A DNA stretch of 13,084 bases from contig CAZSMC010000096.1 in NCBI GenBank assembly GCA_964607755.1, positions 1-13,084 on the forward strand, written 5' to 3'. A program made the translations under genes and the position numbers. The notes under the pieces were generated by a model. The model did not search any database and was not told the origin of the DNA. It saw nothing but the letters and a program-made list of their open reading frames with translations. This DNA is from CAZSMC01 sp964607755 (GTDB lineage Bacteria > Zhuqueibacterota > Zhuqueibacteria > Residuimicrobiales > Krinioviventaceae). Positions 6,821 through 13,084 of this stretch are shown here, piece after piece (positions within the stretch are counted from its first letter, which is position 1; every line of letters begins with the position of its first letter).

Positions 6821-9694
6821 ATGAACAAACTAATCTATCCAAGAACGCTTTTTATCCTGACTGTTACTCTGATATGGAGTTCCGGCTTATTTGCTCAGGC
6901 AACGGGAACCCTGTCCGGTAAAATTGTTGATGCTGAGACAGGCGACCCTTTGATCGGAGTGAATGTGCTGCTGGTAGACACCATGATCGGGGCTGCGACA
7001 GACATAAACGGCGAGTACCGCGTCGAAAAAATTCCTCCTGGTACCTATACGCTCACCGCGACTTATATCGGTTATTCCAAAGTCTCGATTCAGGAAATTA
7101 TCATAAAGCCTAACAAGATGGAACAGATTAATTTTTCCATGGGCATGCAAGCGCTTCAGGGCGAAGAAGTGGTTGTGACAGCCAAAGCAGTAAAAAATAC
7201 AGAAGCTGTTTTGCTCAAGGATCGCCAAAAAGCGCGGGCAGTAAGCGATGCCATTAGCGCTGAGGTCATGTCGCAAAGCGGCAGCGGCAACGCGGCCGAG
7301 GCCATGAAACAGGTGACAGGCGCTTCTGTTGTGGATGGCAAACATGTTTTTGTTCGCGGTCTGGGTGACCGTTACACCAGCACGCAATTGAACGGCGCCG
7401 AGATTCCGAGCGCCGATCCTTACAAGCGTTCCGGATCTGTTGATCTGATCCCGTCGAATTTAATCGACAACATTGTCACTGTGAAAAGTTTTACACCGGA
7501 CAAGCCGGGCAATTTTTCCGGCGGTACGGTGGATATCAAAACAAAGGATTTTCCGGATGTGTTTTCCATGTCCTTTTCAGCGTCCACTTCCTATAACTCG
7601 CAAGCCACATTCAATGACAATGTGTTGCAGGTGACTAACACCGGTAATTATCAATGGCTGGGCATGGATGATGGTTCCATGAATGTGCCTTCGAAAGTGG
7701 GAGATGCATTACTTAATCTTGACGCGATTGCTGCGAAAAAGAGTGCGGACCTGGCACACGCAGTGGATGAGAAAACCAGGGCTTTTCATCATTCCATGTC
7801 TCCGGTAAAACGAACCGCTCCCATGAATCAGAGTTATTCTTTTTCACTGGGAAATCAAGTGAAATTATTTGGAAAGCAACTGGGTTATTTGGCGAGCATG
7901 ACCTATGACCGGAGTCATGAAAACTACACTGACGGTGTTTATGCCCGGTATGCGTTGAAAGCATTATCCGATCATGCAAACGGTCTGCAAAACATCTTTA
8001 ATCTCTCTGATCACAAAAGCACAGAAAAAGTGCTGTGGGGTGCTACCCTGAAATCATCTTTTAAATTAAACCAGAACAATGTATTAAGTTTTACAGGACT
8101 ATATAACCAGAACGGTGTGAGCGCAGGCCGGATCATGGAAGGGCCGTTTCCTTACGATCTTTCTGAAAACTGGACTTATAAAGTTCACACTCAGCAGTAT
8201 AGCGAACAAAGTTTGGGCTCTTTTCAACTGGATGGCGATCACCAACTCGATTTTCTGTTTCGCTCAAAAATCACCTGGAAAACGTCTTACGCCAAGTCCC
8301 GGCAAAATGAACCTGATTTACGTTATTTCACAAGCTATGTCACTGACAAGGGTACTTACGGGGTAAAAACGAATATTCCCCAGGAACGCTTTTTCCGGTA
8401 TCTGAATGAAGACCGCTACGATTCACAAATTGATATAACGTTACCGTTTACTTTACCGAATAGCCGTTCCGGGAATATTAAATTTGGTGGCAGTTATGCG
8501 ATAAAAACCCGCGATTTTAACGAACGCCGGTTTGTCTATAGCGAAGAGAGCACCATCGGCACCCTGTATCGCGAGGCAAAAGGCGATTTGAATGCTCTGT
8601 TTAACGATTCCAATCTGGGTATTGTTGGTAATCGAGTGGCACCTAACGGCACAGTTTATTACCGGCTGGGCATGTTCCTCCAGGAAACGCCGCAGGAGAA
8701 GAGTAATTACACCGGCGATCAAGCCATCAATGCCTATTACCTGATGTTTGACATGCCTTTGATAAAACGGTTGCGGTTTACCGGCGGTGCGCGCTATGAA
8801 ACAACAAAGATGAACGTAGTCAGTGAAGACCCGGACCAACCGGCAGGCAAAATTTCAACCTATGATCTTTTACCCTCTGTAAATTTCATTTATACGCTAA
8901 ATGAAAACATGAACGCCCGTTTTGTTTATGGACGGACTCTGGCGCGCCCGACGTTCCGCGAGATTTCGAATTTCGCTTCGTATGATTTTAAGGAAGGTGA
9001 CAAGTACATCGGCAATCCGGACCTGGAACGCACTCTGATTGACAATTTTGATCTGCGCTGGGAATGGTTCTCCCGACCAGGCGAAATTTATGCAGTGAGT
9101 GTTTTTTACAAACGGTTTTATAATCCCATCGAACTGGTTATCAAAAATAATAATTACTGGATCACCTGGCAAAATGTAGATGATGCACTCACGTTCGGCG
9201 CCGAGCTTGAAGCTCGTAAAAAGCTGGATGTGCTCTACAGTAAGCTTGCCAACTTTACTCTTGGCGGCAACCTGTCGCTCATTCATTCGAGCGTAGATAT
9301 CGGTGACCGGGAACTGGAAATCATTCGCCAGACAAAACCGGATGCTGAAAGCACGCGGCCTTTTCAGGGACAATCGCCTTATTTGCTCAATCTCAACTTG
9401 TCCTATGACAATATGGAAAAAGGACTGTCGTCGAGCATTTATTACAACATTTTTGGCGAACGTCTGGCAGCTATTGGCAAGGGCGGAACCCCGGATGTGT
9501 ACGAACAACCGGCATCCATGCTGAATTTTTCGCTGTCGAAAAAGATCATCCAAAACCTGTCGCTGAAATTAGCGGCAAAGAATATTTTGGACAGCAAGGA
9601 TAAAAAAGTCCACGAATACAAGGGAAAAGAATATGTGTCGAGTCTTTTCCAGCGCGGTCGCAGTTTTTCCCTTGGTCTAAAGTACGATTTATAA
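6821..9694 (+). CDS. TonB-dependent outer-membrane receptor
   Basis: A 957-residue outer-membrane active transporter energised by TonB-ExbBD. A signal peptide (1 to about 25, cut after GLFA) is followed by a carboxypeptidase-regulatory-like/CNA-B type domain (about 28-107; GTLSGKIVDAETGDPLIGV … PPGTYTLTATYIGY), a TonB-box-like EEVVVTA (115-121), a plug domain (about 130-245, with VFVRGLGDRYTSTQLNG and FSGGTVDIKTK) and a 22-strand-type barrel filling the rest, ending SLGLKYDL. The N-terminal regulatory-like domain is typical of Bacteroidota-type receptors. I chose ATG 6821 since AGAGGTGG (6805-6812) is 8 nt upstream; ATG 6818 or GTG 6809 would add one to four residues. It stands behind a predicted Pho promoter and 115 bp before the tandem-repeat secreted protein, presumably in one transcript. 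No SusD-like gene follows. I infer uptake of a phosphate-containing compound induced by phosphate limitation; iron chelates or another substrate remain possible. Confidence 0.92.
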   Translation: MNKLIYPRTLFILTVTLIWSSGLFAQATGTLSGKIVDAETGDPLIGVNVLLVDTMIGAATDINGEYRVEKIPPGTYTLTATYIGYSKVSIQEIIIKPNKMEQINFSMGMQALQGEEVVVTAKAVKNTEAVLLKDRQKARAVSDAISAEVMSQSGSGNAAEAMKQVTGASVVDGKHVFVRGLGDRYTSTQLNGAEIPSADPYKRSGSVDLIPSNLIDNIVTVKSFTPDKPGNFSGGTVDIKTKDFPDVFSMSFSASTSYNSQATFNDNVLQVTNTGNYQWLGMDDGSMNVPSKVGDALLNLDAIAAKKSADLAHAVDEKTRAFHHSMSPVKRTAPMNQSYSFSLGNQVKLFGKQLGYLASMTYDRSHENYTDGVYARYALKALSDHANGLQNIFNLSDHKSTEKVLWGATLKSSFKLNQNNVLSFTGLYNQNGVSAGRIMEGPFPYDLSENWTYKVHTQQYSEQSLGSFQLDGDHQLDFLFRSKITWKTSYAKSRQNEPDLRYFTSYVTDKGTYGVKTNIPQERFFRYLNEDRYDSQIDITLPFTLPNSRSGNIKFGGSYAIKTRDFNERRFVYSEESTIGTLYREAKGDLNALFNDSNLGIVGNRVAPNGTVYYRLGMFLQETPQEKSNYTGDQAINAYYLMFDMPLIKRLRFTGGARYETTKMNVVSEDPDQPAGKISTYDLLPSVNFIYTLNENMNARFVYGRTLARPTFREISNFASYDFKEGDKYIGNPDLERTLIDNFDLRWEWFSRPGEIYAVSVFYKRFYNPIELVIKNNNYWITWQNVDDALTFGAELEARKKLDVLYSKLANFTLGGNLSLIHSSVDIGDRELEIIRQTKPDAESTRPFQGQSPYLLNLNLSYDNMEKGLSSSIYYNIFGERLAAIGKGGTPDVYEQPASMLNFSLSKKIIQNLSLKLAAKNILDSKDKKVHEYKGKEYVSSLFQRGRSFSLGLKYDL

Positions 9695-9783
9695 AATAGA
9701 TGAGAGGAGGTGAGGCTGAATTTTTTACACGGACATTGATTCAGGAGAGTAAATAGTTACCACGATACAGGAATAAAACATTC

Positions 9784-9813
9784 ATGAAAACCAAAGAGGA
9801 GTTATTCAGATGA
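9784..9813 (+). CDS. Possible nine-codon upstream peptide coupled to the tandem-repeat gene
   Basis: ATG 9784 opens a short frame (M-K-T-K-E-E-L-F-R) whose TGA overlaps the ATG of the next gene as ATGA. A weak AGGA (9769-9772) precedes it, and the frame itself contains the ribosome site of the downstream gene. Such an overlap could couple translation. The frame is so short that chance is a real alternative. Confidence 0.2.
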   Translation: MKTKEELFR

Positions 9814-12773
9814 AAAAATTAACCTCACTTTTTATTACTTTAGGAGTGCTCATTTCAGCTTTTGCTGTGAATGCTGAAATTAATGAGTTCTATGAAAAAG
9901 TCAATTATAAAGGCGCCTTTGGCTCATCAAACTGGATGAAAGGCTGGTCGGCTCTGGATGAATACGGATTTTTGGCGCCTGACAAAAAAGGATCAACAGT
10001 CGTTACTGTCTCAGATGACGATATTAACACTGGCGATATGGTTTACTGGATTGCAGATAATACGTATGTTTTGGACGGACTGGTTTACGTTGAAGCCGGC
10101 GCTGTTTTGAACATCGAAGCCGGTACGGTGATTAAAGGCAAAGCCGGCACTGGTGAAAATGCCAGTGCTTTAATTATTGCTCAGGGTGCGAGGATTTACG
10201 CCGAAGGCACTGCGTCGAATCCGATTATTTTTACTGCCGAAAGTGACAACACGGATGACCCGTACGACGTTGAATTCGATCAACGCGGTCAGTGGGGCGG
10301 GGTGATTGTCCTGGGTAAGGCTGTGATTAACGAGGCCGGCGGCACGGATCACATCGAAGGTATTGCCGAAGAATCCGAACGCACGGTGTTCGGCGGAAAT
10401 GACGATGACGACAATTCCGGTGTTCTGCGCTACATCTCGATTCGTCACGCCGGTACCGAGCTGGCCCCTGGTGATGAAATCAATGGTTTGACTCTGGGTG
10501 CTGTCGGTCGAGGTACCACGATCGAATACGTCGAAGTGTTTAGCAACAAAGATGACGGTTTTGAATGGTTCGGCGGTACGGTAAATTGCAAGTATCTTGT
10601 GGCTGCGTTTTGCGGAGACGACGGTTTTGACCACGATCAGGGTTTACGCAGCAAGATGCAGTTCTTGTTCACCATTCAGGATACCGCTGCTGCCGGCCGT
10701 TCCGGCGAACACGACGGCGGCCACGATCCGGAAGATGGGCAACCGTTCGCCTATCCGGTCATCCACAATGCGACTTTTCTCGGCCCGGGTATGAATTCTT
10801 CTCAAGAAGATGCCGCTTTGAAAATTCGCGATAACTGGGGCGGTGAATATAAAAACTCGATTTTTGGCGACCGTTCCGGACTCGCTCTTGATATCGAACA
10901 AACAGATGAATACGAACAGGACAGTAAAAAACGTCTGGATGATGGCGAGATCGTCATCCAAAATAACGTGTGGTTCAATTTTGCTCCTGGTAACACCCCT
11001 GAAGCTCTCGGCGCTCACGACTGGGAAGCAGCCCTGCTTGCTGATGCTGCCAATGCTAATGAGATTCTGTCTGCCAGCCCACTCATAAACATCAGCCGCG
11101 CTCAGGATCAAACTCTTGATCCGCGTCCGGTTGCCGGTGGCGTTGCCTATGAGAATCTTGCTGACATTCCCAAAGACGACTTTTTTGAACACGTGAATTA
11201 CAAAGGTGCCTTCGGTTCCACCAACTGGTTAAAAGGGTGGACCGCATTGGATGAGTACGGATTCCTCGCCTCAGATAAAGAATCTGTAAACACCGTTACT
11301 GTGACTGATGATGACATTAATGCCGGTGACCAGGTATACTGGACAGCCGACAACACGTATGTGATCGATGGTCTGGTTTACGTTGAAAACGACGCTGTTC
11401 TGAACATCGAAGCTGGCACTGTGATTAAGGGCAAAGCTGGCACCGGTGAAAACGCCAGCGCTCTGATCATTTCCCGGGGTGGGAAAATTTACGCCCAGGG
11501 TACTGGTGTAAACCCGATTATTTTTACTGCCGAAAGTGACAACACGGATGACCCGTACGACGTTGAATTCGATCAACGCGGTCAGTGGGGCGGGGTGATT
11601 GTCCTGGGTAAGGCTGTGATTAACGAGGCCGGCGGCACGGATCACATCGAAGGTATTGCCGAAGAATCCGAGCGCACGGCTTTCGGAGGCAATGATGACA
11701 ATGATGTATCCGGCGTTTTGAAATATATCTCGATTCGTCACGCTGGTACCGAATTGGCACCCGGAGATGAGATCAACGGTCTGACGCTGGGCGCTGTGGG
11801 TTACGGTACAAAAATCGATTATGTTGAAGTATTCAGCAACAAAGATGATGGTTTTGAGTGGTTTGGCGGCAAAGCAAATTGCAAGCACCTGGTTGCTGCA
11901 TTCTGTGGCGATGACGGTTTTGATCACGACCAGGGTTTGCGCGGCAATATGCAATTCCTGTTCACTATTCAGGATGCGGCTGCTGCCGGCTGTGCCGGCG
12001 AACACGACGGTGGTCACAATCCGGAAGACGGAAAACCGTTTGCATACCCGGTTATCTACAATGTGACCTATCTTGGCCCGGGCATGAACTCTTCTCAGGA
12101 AGATGCCGCGCTGAAGCTCCGTGACAATTGGGGCGGAGAATACAAAAATTCTATTTTTGGCGACCGGTCCGGACTCGCCCTGGATATCGAACAAACAGAT
12201 GAATACGAACAAGACAGTAAAAAGCGTTTGGATGATGGCGAGATCGTCATTCAAAATAACTTGTGGTTCAATTTTGCTCCTGGCAACACCCCTGAAGCAC
12301 TCGGCGCTCATGAATGGGAAGCAGCTCTGCTTGCTGATGCTGCCAATGCTAATGAGATTCTATCTGCCAGCCCACTCATAAACATCAGCCGCGCTCAGGA
12401 TCAAACTCTTGATCCGCGTCCGGTGCAGAATGGCAAAGCTTATGAAAATCTGGCCGGATTCCCTGTGGAAACAAAAGTTGAAACGATCAGCCTTGACCGT
12501 GAGTTGCCGCAGGTGTACGAGCTGGTTCAGAACTATCCGAACCCGTTCAATCCGGCAACCACAATTGAGTACAAACTTGCAAACGCTGAACAGGTCAAAT
12601 TGTCGGTCTTCAACACGCTCGGACAACAGGTTGCCGTGCTGGTCAACAAAGTCCAGCAAGCCAGACATTACAATATTGTTTGGAATGCTTCGGATATGCC
12701 TTCTGGCGTGTATTTCTACAAGCTGGAAGCGGGTAACCAGATATTGACTCGCAAGATGATGCTGATCAAATGA
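9810..12773 (+). CDS. Secreted tandem-duplicated protein with type IX-like sorting tail
   Basis: A 987-residue exported protein. It has a Sec signal peptide (1 to about 22, VLISAFAVNA), two copies of one unit (about 27-451 and 458-882) offset by exactly 431 residues without net gaps, and a C-terminal sorting domain (about 902-987) starting YELVQNYPNPFNP and ending GVYFYKLEAGNQILTRKMMLIK, the Por/type A tail that sends proteins through the type IX secretion system to the cell surface. Each unit begins with VNYKGAFGS and contains a glycine- and valine-rich stretch (YVEAGAVLNIEAGTVIKG … ASNPIIFTAES) that looks like parallel beta-helix turns. Acidic DDGFEWFGG and DDGFDHDQGLR segments and a HDGGH motif follow, suggesting metal binding. 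Cys260/268 and Cys691/699 are conserved between copies; copy 2 has an extra Cys728. The ribosome site AGAGGAG (9795-9801) is 8 nt before ATG. I do not know an enzymatic function. From its position it may capture substrate for the adjacent receptor, or act as a surface adhesin. Confidence 0.88.
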   Translation: MKKLTSLFITLGVLISAFAVNAEINEFYEKVNYKGAFGSSNWMKGWSALDEYGFLAPDKKGSTVVTVSDDDINTGDMVYWIADNTYVLDGLVYVEAGAVLNIEAGTVIKGKAGTGENASALIIAQGARIYAEGTASNPIIFTAESDNTDDPYDVEFDQRGQWGGVIVLGKAVINEAGGTDHIEGIAEESERTVFGGNDDDDNSGVLRYISIRHAGTELAPGDEINGLTLGAVGRGTTIEYVEVFSNKDDGFEWFGGTVNCKYLVAAFCGDDGFDHDQGLRSKMQFLFTIQDTAAAGRSGEHDGGHDPEDGQPFAYPVIHNATFLGPGMNSSQEDAALKIRDNWGGEYKNSIFGDRSGLALDIEQTDEYEQDSKKRLDDGEIVIQNNVWFNFAPGNTPEALGAHDWEAALLADAANANEILSASPLINISRAQDQTLDPRPVAGGVAYENLADIPKDDFFEHVNYKGAFGSTNWLKGWTALDEYGFLASDKESVNTVTVTDDDINAGDQVYWTADNTYVIDGLVYVENDAVLNIEAGTVIKGKAGTGENASALIISRGGKIYAQGTGVNPIIFTAESDNTDDPYDVEFDQRGQWGGVIVLGKAVINEAGGTDHIEGIAEESERTAFGGNDDNDVSGVLKYISIRHAGTELAPGDEINGLTLGAVGYGTKIDYVEVFSNKDDGFEWFGGKANCKHLVAAFCGDDGFDHDQGLRGNMQFLFTIQDAAAAGCAGEHDGGHNPEDGKPFAYPVIYNVTYLGPGMNSSQEDAALKLRDNWGGEYKNSIFGDRSGLALDIEQTDEYEQDSKKRLDDGEIVIQNNLWFNFAPGNTPEALGAHEWEAALLADAANANEILSASPLINISRAQDQTLDPRPVQNGKAYENLAGFPVETKVETISLDRELPQVYELVQNYPNPFNPATTIEYKLANAEQVKLSVFNTLGQQVAVLVNKVQQARHYNIVWNASDMPSGVYFYKLEAGNQILTRKMMLIK
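9888..12455 (+). repeat. Tandem direct repeat of 1293-bp period within the secreted protein gene
   Basis: Copy 1 (9888-11162) and copy 2 (11181-12455) align with a constant offset of 1293 bp and no net insertion or deletion. Identity is uneven. Positions 10221-10378 match 11514-11671 perfectly over 158 bp, and 11034-11131 match 12327-12424 with a single difference. In between, many synonymous and some amino-acid changes occur, for example around 10570-10780. Confidence 0.93.
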
Positions 12774-12785
12774 AACCAGGACACA

Positions 12786-12822
12786 TTTGTAGTACACCTT
12801 TCAGGTGTGCTACAAATTTTAT
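12786..12822 (+). terminator. Rho-independent terminator of the receptor/tandem-protein operon
   Basis: TTTGTAGTACACCT (12786-12799) pairs with AGGTGTGCTACAAA (12803-12816): 14 base pairs including one G-U wobble around a three-base TTC loop, followed by TTTTAT. It starts 13 bp after the stop codon. The left arm recurs almost unchanged at 13000-13013. Confidence 0.85.
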
Positions 12823-12826
12823 ACAG

Positions 12827-12840
12827 AGGTCATATGACCT
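12827..12840. repeat. 14-bp perfect palindrome
   Basis: AGGTCATATGACCT is its own reverse complement and lies directly after the terminator. It may be an operator for a downstream gene; its AGGTCA half-sites also occur at 3987-3992 and, inverted, at 4065-4070. Confidence 0.55.
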
Positions 12841-12850
12841 AAACGGAAAT

Positions 12851-12980
12851 AAAAAAGCCCACGGATTAACGCGTGCTGCATATGTAATCTTTTCCCTCAT
12901 CGGTTACATATCCGCCAGGCCCTGCTGCATGACAGGTTGAGGTTTCTGCTAAAACTGCCTCTAATCAGCAGGGCTTTTTT
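12851..12980 (+). other. 130-nt potentially structured element (untyped RNA or complex terminator)
   Basis: AAAAAAGCCC (12851-12860) is perfectly complementary to GGGCTTTTTT (12971-12980). Inside are a 10-pair stem ATATGTAATC / GGTTACATAT (12880-12889 with 12902-12911, one G-U pair, 12-nt loop) and a 9-pair stem GCCCTGCTG / CAGCAGGGC (12919-12927 with 12966-12974) running straight into T6. The outer and the second inner pairing share GGGC and exclude each other. I do not recognise a known riboswitch, SRP RNA, 6S RNA or tmRNA motif. It may be an independent small RNA, an attenuator for the next gene, or a bidirectional terminator, since both strands end in GGGCTTTTTT. Confidence 0.45.
12919..12980 (+). 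terminator. Terminator-like stem with T6 tail and large loop
   Basis: A perfect 9-bp GC-rich stem (GCCCTGCTG with CAGCAGGGC) is followed at once by six T residues. The 38-nt loop is large for a simple terminator but may fold further, with a short GAGG/CCTC pairing at 12939-12942 and 12958-12961. Confidence 0.5.
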
Positions 12981-13084
12981 ATGTAGCTTTCCAAGACAAT
13001 TGTAGTGCACCTTGTAAAAGCTCAGTCTAGGGTGTAAGTTTTAATCTTTCGGCACTAAAGTGCCTGTTAAATGTAAAGGAATCT
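12981..13084. other. Intergenic end of window with repeat copy, small hairpin and likely ribosome site
   Basis: TTGTAGTGCACCTT (13000-13013) repeats the left arm of the terminator at 12787-12800 with one change. GGCACT-AA-AGTGCC (13051-13064) forms a small hairpin. The last bases, AAAGGAATCT, are identical to those before the phosphate-transporter start (4271-4280), so a gene probably begins just past the window. No coding frame is seen here. Confidence 0.45.

Noticed and set aside
8897..9553. Antisense open frame of 218 codons inside the TonB receptor gene
   Set aside because: It overlaps a clear receptor barrel region completely and has no recognisable motif.
11271..12311. Long antisense open frame of 346 codons across the tandem-repeat gene, with a similar shorter frame over copy 1
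   Set aside because: It is a shadow of the biased codon use in the repeat; it appears over both copies because the DNA is duplicated, and it shows no recognisable domain or good ribosome site.
12851..12980. Integron attC site
   Set aside because: The size and inverted-repeat shape are reminiscent, but the required RYYYAAC and GTTRRRY core sites are not found at the ends.

Overview
The window looks like a chromosomal segment from a Gram-negative bacterium of the FCB superphylum, probably outside classical Bacteroidota (Calditrichota, KSB1, Marinimicrobia or Ignavibacteriota-like). Three features point there: a C-terminal 'NYPNPFNPATTIEY…SGVYFYKL' secretion tail (type IX / Por sorting-domain family), a TonB-dependent receptor with an N-terminal carboxypeptidase-regulatory-like domain, and ordinary sigma70-looking -10 boxes with AGGAG-type ribosome sites. 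The taxonomic call is an inference from protein style only.

Layout. Positions 1-261 are non-coding. A Tat-exported sulfatase (262-1662, +) converges on a two-gene operon on the minus strand, a PhoB-type response regulator (3835-3143) followed 6 bp later by a PhoR-type histidine kinase (3136-1682). A 453-bp divergent intergenic region (3836-4288) separates phoB from a 740-residue PiT-type phosphate transporter with a fused C-terminal PhoU-like (DUF47) domain (4289-6511, +). After a hairpin terminator come a TonB-dependent outer-membrane receptor (6821-9694, +) and, 115 bp downstream, a 987-residue secreted acidic protein made of two tandem copies of a 431-residue unit plus a sorting tail (9810-12773, +). 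The last 311 bp hold a strong terminator, a 14-bp palindrome and a 130-nt potentially structured element, and the window ends in a ribosome-site-like sequence probably belonging to a gene just outside.

How the parts may fit together. In front of both the PiT gene and the receptor gene there are four hexamers of the type NTAACA spaced exactly 11 bp apart, ending 9 nt before a -10-like hexamer. This is the architecture of PhoB/PhoP binding sites. I infer a compact phosphate-starvation module: PhoBR senses low phosphate, PiT-PhoU imports phosphate across the inner membrane (and may feed back on the kinase), and the receptor plus its tandem-repeat secreted partner take up a phosphate-containing substrate across the outer membrane. 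No pst genes and no SusD-like protein are present in the window; the tandem protein occupies the place where a SusD partner would be expected.

The receptor/tandem-protein pair under a Pho-type promoter is the most interesting content. Its substrate, and the function of the repeated domain, cannot be read from the sequence. The duplicated gene also carries a 158-bp block of perfect nucleotide identity between copies inside more diverged surroundings, which suggests recent gene conversion.
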